Assembly: GCF_000802205.1 (NCBI RefSeq)
Contig: NZ_CP012850.1
Location: 3,126,587 to 3,190,586 of the forward strand
DNA length: 64,000 nt
Reading direction: 5' to 3'
Origin: Candidatus Nitrosocosmicus oleophilus
GTDB lineage: Archaea; Thermoproteota; Nitrososphaeria; Nitrososphaerales; Nitrososphaeraceae
Program-made: the position numbers and the translations under genes
The notes under the pieces: model-generated
Told to the model about the DNA's origin: nothing
The model's input: only the letters and a program-made list of their open reading frames with translations
Database searches by the model: none
Shown here: positions 29,219 to 39,020 of the stretch, piece by piece
How the letters are laid out: each line of letters starts with the position of its first letter
How positions within the stretch are numbered: position 1 is the first letter of the stretch

Positions 29219-30375
29219 TAGTCACGATACAGTATGGATCTTATAATACAAAGCAGAGCATCTGGTTCGATAGGCTTGCGAATAATTTCACTATGCTTGA
29301 TTTCTGGAAAAATGCATAGCACCTCATCAAGTGCATTTAATGCAGAGAGGAATAGTACTTTTATATCAGGATTCAAAACTTTAAGCTGAGAATATAATTT
29401 GATGCCATTTAACTCAGGCATGCGTATATCCATTATTACAAGATGATAAAAATAGGGATTTTTCTCTGAAAAATGCACTAATGCATTTGATGAACTTGAG
29501 AAAGAGGTAACGTTGTATCCTTCACTTGAAATTATTGAATTAAATACAAAAAGGATATCTTCGTCATCATCAATTAATAATATATTAAATGACGAATTGT
29601 TCATATTTCTATGATCTTTTTGACTTTCAATGAAAATTCTATTCCTCTTATCTTCAATCTCTTTTCTCCTATTGGAATCACCTATCGGATTAACGGAGTA
29701 TGCTACATAATTAGAGACTATGTCTTCATTAGTATTCTTCTCTAAAGCTTTGAAGGAATATTCTTGGTAAAATGAGGTAGTTTCTAGGACTTTAAACAAA
29801 TCATTACTAATTATCATTTCATTTGCTGATGCTAAATGATTTATTTTAGAACATATATTGACAGGGGGTCCAAAAAGGTCGACATTAAGAGAATTCGCTG
29901 ATACGGCTAATTCGACCTTCCCATAATTGGCGCTTATCCTATAGCATATGGATGACAGTCCTTTTTGGGAGAAGTTCAAGGTAATGGACTTTTTTGCCTC
30001 GATCATAGCCAAACCGCAATCAAGTACATCCTGAAAAGCCAACTCATTCTTAGAGTCCACAGTTTTAGGTAAGTAATACAACAAACCATCTCCGGAGTTC
30101 TTAATCACTTTCCCATGGTGCCTCTTAATTATAGACGACATGGTATTGAGAAAAATGGAATAATACTCTTTTATCTTATCGGATCCATTAATATCACAAG
30201 TATTTTTTGTAGAATCAACAATATTAACAAAACATACACAGTAATTGTGAGCACAATTAACAAAAATAACTTGTTCAATATTGAAGTTGGAATTAGAACG
30301 ATTCTCTACCATGTTTTTATCTAGTTGATTCATACTCTGGTAGTATATTGGAGAGTCAAAACCAGTATAGTTCAA
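29218..30375 (-). CDS. Class III nucleotide cyclase domain fused to a response-regulator receiver
   Basis: A 385-residue signalling protein. Residues about 45-235 form an adenylate/guanylate cyclase-type domain: CFVNIVDST with Asp54, KNSGDGLLYYL with Asp96, YRISANYGKVE and DLFGPPVNICSKI. Residues about 266-385 form a receiver domain: ILLIDDDEDI, the phospho-acceptor in IMDIRMPELNG, FLSAL and the Lys in IRKPIEP. Such fusions occur in thaumarchaea; it is unclear whether they make cyclic nucleotides. The decayed kinase downstream is the obvious partner. The long start is TTG directly after the previous stop; ATG at 30333 (MNQLDK) is equally likely. Confidence 0.85.
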   Translation of the reverse strand: MNYTGFDSPIYYQSMNQLDKNMVENRSNSNFNIEQVIFVNCAHNYCVCFVNIVDSTKNTCDINGSDKIKEYYSIFLNTMSSIIKRHHGKVIKNSGDGLLYYLPKTVDSKNELAFQDVLDCGLAMIEAKKSITLNFSQKGLSSICYRISANYGKVELAVSANSLNVDLFGPPVNICSKINHLASANEMIISNDLFKVLETTSFYQEYSFKALEKNTNEDIVSNYVAYSVNPIGDSNRRKEIEDKRNRIFIESQKDHRNMNNSSFNILLIDDDEDILFVFNSIISSEGYNVTSFSSSSNALVHFSEKNPYFYHLVIMDIRMPELNGIKLYSQLKVLNPDIKVLFLSALNALDEVLCIFPEIKHSEIIRKPIEPDALLCIIRSILYRD

Positions 30376-30627
30376 TTACTGCCCACCCCCCAAAAAGGAG
30401 CGTAATTTTGAGAACTTCGTTGAGAAAGTCTGAACCATAAAACGCAATCCTCGTATTATGTCAATTGAGGGATTATCTCCTATAATGATATGTTTTGCAT
30501 CATCCAAAATAGTGATATTGTTTGACATTCCCAATACTATACAATTAACGTATATAACTCTTTTGAATAATTTTTTAAATATTGGATATATTTTCCAATA
30601 ATGGAATTTCATTCCATTTATCCACAT
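30376..30627 (-). CDS. Hypothetical small protein upstream of the cyclase
   Basis: An 83-residue basic frame that ends one base before the cyclase-receiver gene. An internal ATG at residue 34 (MSNNITILDDAKHIII) would give a 50-residue soluble peptide and looks more natural than the Trp/Lys-rich N-terminus. Contiguity suggests co-transcription. No family recognised. Confidence 0.35.
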   Translation of the reverse strand: MWINGMKFHYWKIYPIFKKLFKRVIYVNCIVLGMSNNITILDDAKHIIIGDNPSIDIIRGLRFMVQTFSTKFSKLRSFLGGGQ

Positions 30628-30964
30628 AATTTGAAATGCAAAAAATAATTTATCATATGACCTATCGTGGTAGAAGACATTGAAATCTCTATGTAAAAAG
30701 TCCCCCTAGATTTTCATAGGTCATGATAGTACACTTTGATCCAAAACATCAAAAATTCAATAAATGAACTACAATCCTATCTATAGAATGTTTTATAGAT
30801 ACAAATCAAGATGGAAGAGTTTTCATTGTAGTCTTTGAAGAATCTATTGATTGTTACAAAATGTATCTACATTTGGAACAAAAATATATTAATTCTTTTT
30901 TGCTATCAAACAGTATTTATAGGCATGAACTTTTCCTGTTATGCGATTGAAGAATAGAACGTAC
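30628..30964. other. No gene seen
   Basis: About 340 bases of AT-rich DNA with nothing I can support. Confidence 0.6.
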
Positions 30965-31318
30965 TCATTGTAATGACAAATTATTCAAGTGTACCTCTGT
31001 TATATTCATTAGCGCATCTTCGACATCTTCATCGACCGGAAATCCCATTTCATCTTCTAAGTTATTTATTGCCTTATTCCAATTTTCTCCGCCATTTTGA
31101 TCACCATCTTCTTTGTCCTCTTGTAATGCCTGAGAAAGGTTAGCCAATGCAGAATCATTGATACCATCAGAAAAATTAGTAGATTCTTGTTGCGGAGATG
31201 ATGTTGAGGGTAGTGATGATGTGGTTGCATTTACAATTGAAATAGCAGGATGCCCAATTAGTATGCCCAAAACCCCAATGGTACAAAGGATAATCATAAA
31301 AAATTTTAATTCTTGCAT
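30965..31318 (-). CDS. Small secreted acidic protein
   Basis: A 117-residue exported protein: a signal peptide (residues 5-31, ending IVNAT), a Ser/Pro/Gln linker and an acidic helical mature domain (LSQALQEDKEDGDQN, WNKAINNLEDEMGF, DEDVEDALMNITEV). No cysteines. No family recognised. ATG start. Confidence 0.6.
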   Translation of the reverse strand: MQELKFFMIILCTIGVLGILIGHPAISIVNATTSSLPSTSSPQQESTNFSDGINDSALANLSQALQEDKEDGDQNGGENWNKAINNLEDEMGFPVDEDVEDALMNITEVHLNNLSLQ

Positions 31319-31878
31319 CTCAGTTCAAATTATTGTTTCGATATATAAATATAGACAGTCACAAAATTGTTACAATTGGTAAAACAAGTTAGATACTTTA
31401 CCCACAGTAGGACAAACAACAGAATTCGATGAAACTTTGTTAAAGTAGCAGCTTACCCTTTTATCACTTCTATTCTTGATTTTAGAGTGCGACCAAATAC
31501 CCTTCATAACATATGTTTTGTGACAATAATTATGCTTGCTCATCGTTCAATCATCTGAATGGATACCAAGCGGAGATTAGGATGAACTTTACGATGCATC
31601 ATCTCCATAATTTTCATCTGCAAGGCAAATTTTATCAAAAAGAAAAATTAGAAATTTTTCGGTTCTGATTATGGATAATTATTCACCCTCAACTTTGAAA
31701 GGATATACAATCAATTATGAAAGATTATGGAATCTAGCCAGAACCCTGGTCAAGTCATACGAATTCAATAATACTTTTCTCCAATCCATTTAAAAAAGGA
31801 ATACTTCAATGTGTCGGATTGGGGAATTGTAATCATATTTTTAAATATTAATTAATCCCCTATGTACATACTAGGTAA
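31319..31878. other. No gene seen
   Basis: About 560 bases between divergent secreted-protein genes; promoters for both should lie here (TTTTTAAATATTAATT near 31840 is TATA-like). No coding signal. Confidence 0.6.
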
Positions 31879-32460
31879 TTGATTAAACTATTAGGTATAT
31901 CAGCTGCAATCATTTTCATTTTGAATGCGGTTTCACTAGGAGGGTATCATCAGGGTGGTTTGGAGATATATGCTCAAAGTAACTCAACGGTTGAGACCAA
32001 GAAACAACCAGCAATAGCTAACACTACTCAAGGTCAACAGGCTACTGTCACGGTAACTAAAATTGTTCACTGTGATTCCTCACTAGGTATTCCAAATGAT
32101 GATTCGGTTTGTCAATTTGTGCTGGAGAATGTTGATGCAAATCAATTCAATTTAGTAGTAACAGGCAATAATCCAAATTTGACTAGTTTTCAAGGATCTG
32201 CTAATGGGACAACTATTTCCTTAAACCCAGGAAATTATACCATTTCAGAAACATCTTTTGATACTATGGATATCGAAAATCAGTTAGGTGAAACAGCAAT
32301 TGTGACTATTTCAACAGATTCAAATGGTGATTGTTCATCTCAATTTAACGAAGTAGATACGTTCCAAGAAGCAAAAGGATCTATATCTAACAGCGAATTA
32401 CAAAGTTGTGAAATTATTAATACAGTCGAAGTAAGTCAAGGTGCCTCGCCAGAAGCATAG
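31879..32460 (+). CDS. Secreted protein with SpaA/prealbumin-like beta domain
   Basis: A 193-residue exported protein. A signal peptide (residues 1-33, ending EIYAQ) is followed by a Gln/Thr-rich linker and a beta domain (about 53-183): VTVTKIVHCDSS, CQFVLENVDANQFNLVV, GTTISLNPGNYTISET and CEIINTVEV. The 'LNPGNYTISE' element and paired cysteines are typical of Ig-like prealbumin (SpaA/Cna-B type) domains found many times in thaumarchaeal surface proteins. Likely a surface or adhesion component. The start is TTG with AGG nearby; several N-glycosylation sites are present. Confidence 0.7.
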   Translation: MIKLLGISAAIIFILNAVSLGGYHQGGLEIYAQSNSTVETKKQPAIANTTQGQQATVTVTKIVHCDSSLGIPNDDSVCQFVLENVDANQFNLVVTGNNPNLTSFQGSANGTTISLNPGNYTISETSFDTMDIENQLGETAIVTISTDSNGDCSSQFNEVDTFQEAKGSISNSELQSCEIINTVEVSQGASPEA

Positions 32461-32864
32461 TAAGTTCATAATGATAGCGGTATTATATAATATCTGGATA
32501 GGATGACCCTCCACTGTGAATCCAAAAAATAGATTCATTACGTTGTCTTCTTTATTTTATTAAAGTTACAAAAAGGTGCGGGAACTACACAAATCATCGT
32601 TTTTTCATTGACTGAAATTTTAAACTGATTCAGAGAAATTCTTTGTTAATTCATTGGGTGTTTAAATCCTTACTCCATATTTTTAAGCTTAAACAGATTA
32701 ATCTGAAACCAAAATGTACATGAGCTAAAGACCTACTGCAAATATTTGGAGATTCAATATTCATAAAAATCTTGTCCCTTTGATTCAGATAGAGAAAAAT
32801 TCAACAATCGTTATTAATCATACTGATATTTTTTGGTATATACCATTGTAAGTGTTGGTCCGAT
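32461..32864. other. No gene seen
   Basis: About 400 bases; nothing supportable. Confidence 0.6.
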
Positions 32865-33500
32865 GTGATTATGGTCCTTTTGATCCTTTCTCTATCAACC
32901 GTTTTGAGTATGCTGGTTGCATTAGATGGGGCATTTGTCCATGACCTTTCCGTTTACTCATATGATACCCATTGCCTGGGAAATGATCCAACTGGCAGAT
33001 TAGACCGACATTCGAATCTCTTAGGAACAGAATTGGTAGATTATTTAATGTGGCCATCCACCAGAACCGTAGATGAAGAAGGTTGTTCAACCCAAATCAT
33101 AGATTCAAACGTTGATTTGGATTTGTTTGCTAATGTTTTTTCTGGCCATGTTGAATTAAATGATTTTAAATTGGTACCTTTTTCAAAGGTTTTCGACTTG
33201 CTACTTCGGCCTTCATCGATTGTCCTATTATTATCAATCGTGGTTACTGGATTAGTTTTGAATTCTCTTAAAAAATTGAGAAAGAGTACGAATAGGGTTA
33301 GAAAAGGGTTTTCTCAAGGCACAAGAGAAAGAATTCTTAGAAAGCAAAATTATAGATGTGCTTACTGTAGAAAGGCCCTAAAGGTCATAGATTATCATCA
33401 CAAGAATGGCAATAGGTCCGACAATAGAGAAAATAACTGTCAGGCACTTTGTCCCAATTGTCACGCCATAAAAACTAGAAACAAATTAGTCAAGAATTAG
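32865..33500 (+). CDS. Membrane-anchored HNH endonuclease-like protein
   Basis: A 211-residue protein in three parts: an N-terminal hydrophobic segment (residues 2-26) that is a signal anchor, a 90-residue domain with two cysteines (THCLGND, EGCSTQ) likely outside the cell, a second span (about 117-137), and a basic cytosolic C-terminus with an HNH nuclease motif (CAYCRKALKVIDYHH near 166-180, then CPNCHAIK). The two CxxC pairs bind structural zinc, and the His pair would be catalytic. The topology (in-out-in) leaves the nuclease in the cytosol. HNH proteins are usually soluble, so this layout is unusual. The start is GTG, with ATG two codons later. Confidence 0.75.
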   Translation: MIMVLLILSLSTVLSMLVALDGAFVHDLSVYSYDTHCLGNDPTGRLDRHSNLLGTELVDYLMWPSTRTVDEEGCSTQIIDSNVDLDLFANVFSGHVELNDFKLVPFSKVFDLLLRPSSIVLLLSIVVTGLVLNSLKKLRKSTNRVRKGFSQGTRERILRKQNYRCAYCRKALKVIDYHHKNGNRSDNRENNCQALCPNCHAIKTRNKLVKN

Positions 33501-33700
33501 AGTCGTTTGTTTACCCAATTGACGTTAGGTCTGAAAAAGTTTAATCTGGGAAACCGAATTTTGGAATTCTAATAGCACAAAAGGCACAATCATCAAGCCC
33601 GTACCGATACCATGATGACAACTTGGATCAAATCCTTATGGACGACTGTAATTCATCATAACGACAATATAAGGTTGGCGTAAATAGCATTAAAGGAAAA

Positions 33701-34177
33701 TTAACTAGCTTCTGACGATTCAGGTCTTTGGATTATTTTGTCCAATATTTCTTTTACCAAAATTGATTTTTCCTTTATTGATCCTTCTCCAACAGGGTAT
33801 AAATTGTATTGCTGGTTTAGTAAATCATTACAGCGATCCAGATCCTTATGGTAAACAAATAGCACACTTCTAAGGATACCTATATTTGAATGTCTATTAG
33901 GGTTCTCCGAAGATCCAATAATGTTCCCAATGTTTTGTAAATAATAATCTTTAGTTTTGTTTAACGTCTTTTCTAGTCTTTCAAAGAAATCAATGAGAGC
34001 AAAATTATTATTGTTATCATGCTCATTTTTGATTTCTCGCTTTATTCTTTCTCTATAGTATTCGAATGAGCAATGAATTATATCGGTATACCTCAATTTA
34101 TTGTAATTGGGGGTATCAAAAACCATAATTCTTCCATATGTAAATAAATCATATAATGCTTTTCTTGGCATAAACAT
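33701..34177 (-). CDS. Hypothetical helical protein
   Basis: A 158-residue soluble protein, mostly helical and charged (YRERIKREIKNEHDNNNN, FFERLEKTLNKTKDYYLQ, ILVKEILDKII). No cysteines in pairs, no signal peptide and no membrane span. Composition and codon pattern look genuine; no family recognised. The start may be the ATG at residue 1 or 3. Confidence 0.55.
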   Translation of the reverse strand: MFMPRKALYDLFTYGRIMVFDTPNYNKLRYTDIIHCSFEYYRERIKREIKNEHDNNNNFALIDFFERLEKTLNKTKDYYLQNIGNIIGSSENPNRHSNIGILRSVLFVYHKDLDRCNDLLNQQYNLYPVGEGSIKEKSILVKEILDKIIQRPESSEAS

Positions 34178-34733
34178 CTAACAAATACCAAAAATTTTGA
34201 TACAAGTATATGTATGTATATGAAAGATAAAAATAATCATTCATATCCCCACACACCAAAAGGAAGAAAAGTGCACTATTGGAACAGTGAGATAATTAGA
34301 CAAAATGAGCGGTAAGGAGAGTTAGCGTGATATTTGTTATCCAGATGAAAATATTTGAGTTGGACTATCAATGAGATCTTAAATTGTTTTGTTTGTATGA
34401 TTTGCATATATCGGTTGTTTCCGTCAGGGTTAAATCCGCATGAGTATTTTACCAGTTTCAATACCAGTCTATTCAATTATATTAGAAACAGAAGTGTGTT
34501 TGCGCTTTTTATAATCAAACAATCGTGCAAAAACAAAATTTCAACATCACGTCATTTTTATTACATTACCAGAAAGCCTAATGTTTCCAACTAAGTAAAC
34601 AACATGGATCGAGGCCCGTTATTTTGTGATAAGAGGCTCCAGAATAGTTAGACATAAGAAGACCTATTGAGGACATAAAAGAAACATAGGTGTCTTAAGA
34701 AAGTACGAAAATAAGAGAAATCGGGATGTATTT
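34178..34733. other. No gene called
   Basis: About 550 bases. Opposite-strand open frames at 34276-34476 and 34355-34594 shadow one another, and neither has a family signal. Confidence 0.55.
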
Positions 34734-35720
34734 TTATTGCATCCAGTCTGATTTTAAATGTCCAGCCATCAAAAAGAGTTTTTCTTTATTTGCAGTTACC
34801 TTCTTTTTAATAGATTTTGCCGGCACCCCTGCAACAATGTCTTCATCTAGAATGTCATAGATAACAGAACTGCCTGAACCCACAATAACATGATCACCTA
34901 TTTTTATCTTGTTTTTTATAGTACTATTTAGTCCTAACCAACAATTATTGCCAATGGTTGTACTCCCACCTACTATAGTTCCAGCTGTTAGTTCAGTATT
35001 TTTTCCAATAGTAACATTATGGGCGATATGACACAAAGCATCAATTTTGGTTCCTTGTCCTATAATCGTGTCAGAGAGTGATCCTCGTGCTATAGAACAA
35101 TTTGCGAATATTTCTACATCGTTTTCTATCACCACTTTACCATAGTGTGGAAATTTTTCTAGTTCTAAAGCATCATCTGTTCTTTCAAATGCAAATCCAT
35201 CAGATCCAATAGTTGTGTTTGGTTGAATAGAACAGTTATCGCCTACTTTACAATTTTGCAAATTTGCTTTTGATTCTATTATAGTATTATTGCCAATGAT
35301 ACAATTATCACCTATAACTACGTAATCGTCAATATAACAATCTCTTCCTATCTTCGCTGAATCGGCTATAACAGCACTCTTGGATATACCGATTTTAGGT
35401 AGAGCATGGGTAATCCGCTTTGCAAGTCTTGTAAATTCAAGTCTAGGATTATCAACAAATATCAATAGTTGTCCCTCCTTGTGATTTGGATATACCAGAC
35501 CCTCCATACTTTTTTTACAAAGTATAACGCCAGCATTTGATTGTGAAATAGAGAGCATGCCTTTGTATTCCTCTGAAGAACAAAATGAAACATCATCTCG
35601 TGTTCCAGTATGCAATGATGACACATTTCTTATTGATTTTGAGTTAGATTTTTGTCCTTGAATCGTATAATCTGAATCGGTTATGTGCTGTAATAGTGAT
35701 TCAACTGTCCATTGAACCAT
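34734..35720 (-). CDS. LpxD-like hexapeptide-repeat N-acyltransferase
   Basis: A 328-residue acyltransferase with the LpxD layout: an N-terminal alpha/beta domain (residues 1-100), then a left-handed beta-helix of hexapeptide repeats (about 108-290) and a helical tail. The LpxD block GSDGFAFER to HYGKVVI and IDALCHIAHNVTIG is conserved, with His234 in the place of the catalytic His. LpxD adds a hydroxyacyl chain to UDP-3-O-acyl-glucosamine in lipid A synthesis. Archaea have no lipid A, so here the enzyme probably N-acylates or N-acetylates a nucleotide sugar for glycans or surface polymers. No other lpx gene is near. ATG start. Confidence 0.85.
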   Translation of the reverse strand: MVQWTVESLLQHITDSDYTIQGQKSNSKSIRNVSSLHTGTRDDVSFCSSEEYKGMLSISQSNAGVILCKKSMEGLVYPNHKEGQLLIFVDNPRLEFTRLAKRITHALPKIGISKSAVIADSAKIGRDCYIDDYVVIGDNCIIGNNTIIESKANLQNCKVGDNCSIQPNTTIGSDGFAFERTDDALELEKFPHYGKVVIENDVEIFANCSIARGSLSDTIIGQGTKIDALCHIAHNVTIGKNTELTAGTIVGGSTTIGNNCWLGLNSTIKNKIKIGDHVIVGSGSSVIYDILDEDIVAGVPAKSIKKKVTANKEKLFLMAGHLKSDWMQ

Positions 35721-36064
35721 ACCGAATTTATTTTTCTTTTTAATATAATTGTTTTCTATAATATTGTATTAGAGAAATGATAGTATGAATTCGGATATGA
35801 TAATTTTAGTTATGGCTAAATTGAAAAAATATGGCCGGTGTGGAAACTAATCCATTTATTGATCGATAGGGATTAATCAAAGTTAGGTAATCAATTCAAC
35901 GGCGGCTGCTCATTGCTATTATGAATGTAAAGAAAACACACAGAGCCTTAATAAGATACTAAGCTATTCTAAAATAACTAAAAATGTCAACAAAAAATTT
36001 GAATGGTTGATTATATTTCTAGCACAATGTGTACTTGTAAGAATATCCAAATAATCGTTGATAT
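35721..36064. other. No gene seen
   Basis: About 340 bases, AT-rich, with no supportable feature. Confidence 0.6.
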
Positions 36065-36271
36065 TTAATCTAATAATTTAATCGTAACAGGTCCTCCGCT
36101 GAGAGATTTTTGCTCCAAACGGATAATTGACCGCTTTCCACGATACATAACATAAGTTTCAAACTCCCTTTCTCCATATTCAAATTTGACCTTCTTGTTC
36201 AACCACTCTTTAGGTACTACGGCAGTGAGTCCCAACCCCGGTACTTGTCTAAAATGGGTCTTGCAGGTCAT
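36065..36271 (-). CDS. Hypothetical small protein, leaderless start
   Basis: A 68-residue basic soluble protein (VPGLGLTAVVPKEWLNKKVK, RGKRSIIRLEQKSL). It looks like a short beta-rich domain; no family recognised. The open frame extends to 36304, but a TATA box TTATATAA at 36288-36295 lies inside that extension and about 20-25 nt before the ATG at 36271, so the ATG is the better start and the transcript is probably leaderless. Confidence 0.6.
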   Translation of the reverse strand: MTCKTHFRQVPGLGLTAVVPKEWLNKKVKFEYGEREFETYVMYRGKRSIIRLEQKSLSGGPVTIKLLD

Positions 36272-36718
36272 ATTATCTTGAAACACATTATATAATATGG
36301 TCAAAAGATAAAAAACTTATTCAACGAATGTTATTATATTATATGTTTTAAATTTTGTGTGTAAAATACCAATCTAAACTTTGATTGGAAACATTTTCCA
36401 TTTTTCTTCAAAAATAGAAAACCGTTAAATGCTTTTGAATTACATTATAAATCTATAACTCAGTGATACTTGCGAACTAGAATATGAAATGAACAGAGTG
36501 AAAGTACGTTTATACTAGACCAACTCCAAAATCATATCCTTACTCGAATTTAATTTGATAATTTTTAGAATCCCATGAGTAAGAGATTTTTTGTGATAAT
36601 GGGTTCTAAAGGTTGCTTGATCCAAATAATGGTTCATTAATCTTTCGTATGTGAAACTAATGGTAATAAAGACCATTTAATACCAATCTTTATATAAGGC
36701 GATTGACAATTATGAGTA
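36272..36718. other. Intergenic, two promoters
   Basis: A divergent spacer. It holds the TATA box of the small minus-strand gene (36288-36295) and a TATA-like TTTATATAA near 36690 about 30 nt before the phasin-like gene. Confidence 0.55.
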
Positions 36719-37309
36719 ATGTCAAAACAAGATAAAAGAGAAACATCTACCTCCACATCCAGTTCAACTACAAAAGATAATATTGATCAAGCAGTTCAAA
36801 TCAATAGTGAAATTTTCAATCGAGCTGTAGAAGAGAATACACAAAATCTGAACCAGGTATTTGATGAGTCCAAAAAAAGCATTGAAAGAAACATCGCAGA
36901 AGCAAAAAACCAAATCCCATTATACACAAAGTCAATAAATGAAGTTCAAGAGCAAGCTGTTCAAGCTACAAGAGATATCGCAGAAAACTACCTCGACTAT
37001 CAAAAACAAACCATTGATTCTTTTCAATCTATAGTAAAACCATATTTTGAAAATGCAAATAACCAGTTATGGAATAACCAAGATATATTTAGAAGATACC
37101 CAGAAGTATATTCAAAAATAGCCAATAACTATGCAGAAAATACAGTAGCTATTACCCGAGTATGGAACAATATCGCATTTTCAAATGTTGAAATAGTAAA
37201 AACAGTAATCAACAACACAAAAGAACAATCAAAGCAATTTGCAGAAATTGGAAAAAGAAACGTAAAAGTTTACGAGTCTTTCGAAAGAGAAAACAGAAAC
37301 AGTCTTTAA
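36719..37309 (+). CDS. Phasin-like coiled-coil protein
   Basis: A 196-residue, fully helical soluble protein. After a Ser/Thr-rich N-terminus (residues 1-20) it is one long amphipathic coiled coil with repeated NQ/DESKKSIERN/EVQEQAVQATRDIAENYLDYQ patterns and no cysteines. This is the general look of phasins (polyhydroxyalkanoate granule proteins) and of apolipoprotein-like helical proteins; some thaumarchaea carry PHA synthase genes, but none is in this window. Identification is by architecture only. ATG start with TATA about 30 nt upstream; a strong hairpin terminator follows. Confidence 0.6.
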   Translation: MSKQDKRETSTSTSSSTTKDNIDQAVQINSEIFNRAVEENTQNLNQVFDESKKSIERNIAEAKNQIPLYTKSINEVQEQAVQATRDIAENYLDYQKQTIDSFQSIVKPYFENANNQLWNNQDIFRRYPEVYSKIANNYAENTVAITRVWNNIAFSNVEIVKTVINNTKEQSKQFAEIGKRNVKVYESFERENRNSL

Positions 37310-37316
37310 ATAAAAT

Positions 37317-37375
37317 ACTCTTGACTCAACTTGTAGTCAAGAGTTGTATTTTATTTACTTTTTTTTGATTAACAA
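37317..37375 (+). terminator. Hairpin followed by T-rich tract
   Basis: A perfect 10-bp stem ACTCTTGACT (37317-37326) / AGTCAAGAGT (37335-37344) with an 8-nt loop, followed by T-rich DNA ending in a run of eight T. It starts 8 nt after the phasin-like stop codon. Confidence 0.75.
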
Positions 37376-37593
37376 AGCATGTAGCATAAAAATAACATTT
37401 AGCATCATGTGCCTAAAAGAATAGTCAATTTTCAAATATCCAGTATTTATTTGGGACTCGATAAGTATCAAATCATCGGGTTAAAATTAGGAATTATAAT
37501 ATAAACTTTTTAATTTTAAAGTACTCAAAAAATTTACAGTTTTTAGCTTGAAAAGTCAAATATCTAAAGATCTTCCCAATAATAATGGTTTAA

Positions 37594-37863
37594 ATGTCTA
37601 CGATAACTAAAACTCCAATTATTATTGCAGTGCTTGCTATCGCATCATTATTTGTTGCAGGCCCAGTCTCAATGAGCATGGATGAACTAAATGTTTACGC
37701 AAGCAAGAAATCAGACGCCGCATCACAAGGTCTATTACAGGGTCAATTGACTGACCAATCCAGTGAAGTCTTTTCAGAGAATGGATCCAGTACTGCTTCA
37801 GGTAATAACGTTGATTTATCGCTCAACCTAAATGATGGCCAAAACGCCTTAGGTCAACAATAA
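37594..37863 (+). CDS. Small secreted protein, Q/N/G repeat family, one repeat
   Basis: An 89-residue exported protein. A signal peptide (residues 8-36, ending VYAS) is followed by a single repeat unit related to those of the 658-residue repeat protein: SQGLLQGQLTDQSSEVFSEN, then TASGNNVDLSLNLNDGQ and the end NALGQQ. This member has no cysteine pair. The last codons and the T-rich tract just after the stop are shared with the paralogues ending at 38899 and 41128. ATG start. Surface role inferred. Confidence 0.7.
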   Translation: MSTITKTPIIIAVLAIASLFVAGPVSMSMDELNVYASKKSDAASQGLLQGQLTDQSSEVFSENGSSTASGNNVDLSLNLNDGQNALGQQ

Positions 37864-38371
37864 TCTTTATTTTTTCTAAATCTTCGACAAATTATTTTTC
37901 TACAACACAATTTCCAAACATAATTTTAAGTCCCATACACGGCTTCCAATGATGACAGTCTTAATTCAGCATACTCTATGATTATGATATTTTGAGGTGT
38001 CACTTCCTATATGCAAGATAATATAATAGTAACAAATCTGATGAGTGTTAAATCCACCTTCCAATCATGTTATCAATAGATATTAGATGAGACGATCGGT
38101 TTGAAACCTAGACTAGAGATAAAAAATATGATTCTGGACTTACCGGTGGTATTCGGAGGTGGTGTGTTCCTGGACTTCATCGTAGAACCTATAGAAACGT
38201 TTGATGGTCAAACTAAGAATCAGGTTTAAAAATGATAAATCTAAATTCTCAGATCAGTTATAAATAAATATTCTGTAAAATTATTCTAAAATTATCGGAT
38301 AGAACTAAATATGCTAAAGATCTTAAAAAATTATTATATCATATAATTTAGGTATAGAAATTAATACTAAA
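37864..38371. other. No gene seen
   Basis: About 500 bases between two paralogous secreted-protein genes; a TATA-like run near 38331-38350 probably belongs to the second. No coding signal. Confidence 0.6.
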
Positions 38372-38899
38372 ATGTTTAGGTCAAATAATACAAAATCTAG
38401 CACAGTATTAATTGTAGTAGCACTAGCAACAGTAATGATAATGGGTCCCCAAATATCAAACTTGGGAGATGCACTTGCAAAACAAAAATACAACGATTGG
38501 GATGATTGTAGAGACGATCACAGTAAGAACTGGTGTAAGAAATATTTCAAGAATCATGACAAAGATGATGATGATGATGGAAATAGAGCATCACAAGGTA
38601 TTGGTCAAAGCCAATCATCAAAGCAGAACAGCCAAGTAGTTTCTGGTGGCGATACTGAAGATTCTGGAAACAACTTTAGCTTCCAAAACCAAGAAAATTC
38701 TGGAAACAACGCACTAGCACAAGACTCAGATGATGATGATGATGATGATGGAAATAGAGCATCACAAGGTATTGGTCAAAGCCAATCCTCAAGCCAAAAT
38801 AGTCAAGTAGTTTCTGGTGGAGATTCAATAGGCTCAGGAAACAACTTTAGCTTCCAAAACCAAGAAAATTCTGGAAACAACGCACTAGGACAACAATAA
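38372..38899 (+). CDS. Secreted protein, Q/N/G repeat family, two repeats
   Basis: A 175-residue exported protein. A signal peptide (residues 9-37, ending DALA) is followed by a charged segment with two Cys (WDDCRDDH, NWCKKY) and two copies of a unit: an Asp-rich run, NRASQGIGQSQSS, QNSQVVSGGD, SGNNFSFQNQENSGNNAL. The units are very close to repeats 8 and 9 of the 658-residue protein, including loss of both repeat cysteines. The end is NALGQQ, as in the paralogues at 37594 and 40847. The Asp runs could bind calcium. ATG start; TATA-like sequence 25-35 nt upstream. Confidence 0.75.
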   Translation: MFRSNNTKSSTVLIVVALATVMIMGPQISNLGDALAKQKYNDWDDCRDDHSKNWCKKYFKNHDKDDDDDGNRASQGIGQSQSSKQNSQVVSGGDTEDSGNNFSFQNQENSGNNALAQDSDDDDDDDGNRASQGIGQSQSSSQNSQVVSGGDSIGSGNNFSFQNQENSGNNALGQQ

Positions 38900-39020
38900 C
38901 TCTTTTTTTTGTGGGCTTTCCCACATTAAAGAAGGTCAAACACTATGATCTAAAATAAAATATTTACGACCTTATACCTATCAAACATCTTAAAATATAG
39001 TAATTATCACTAGAATATAG

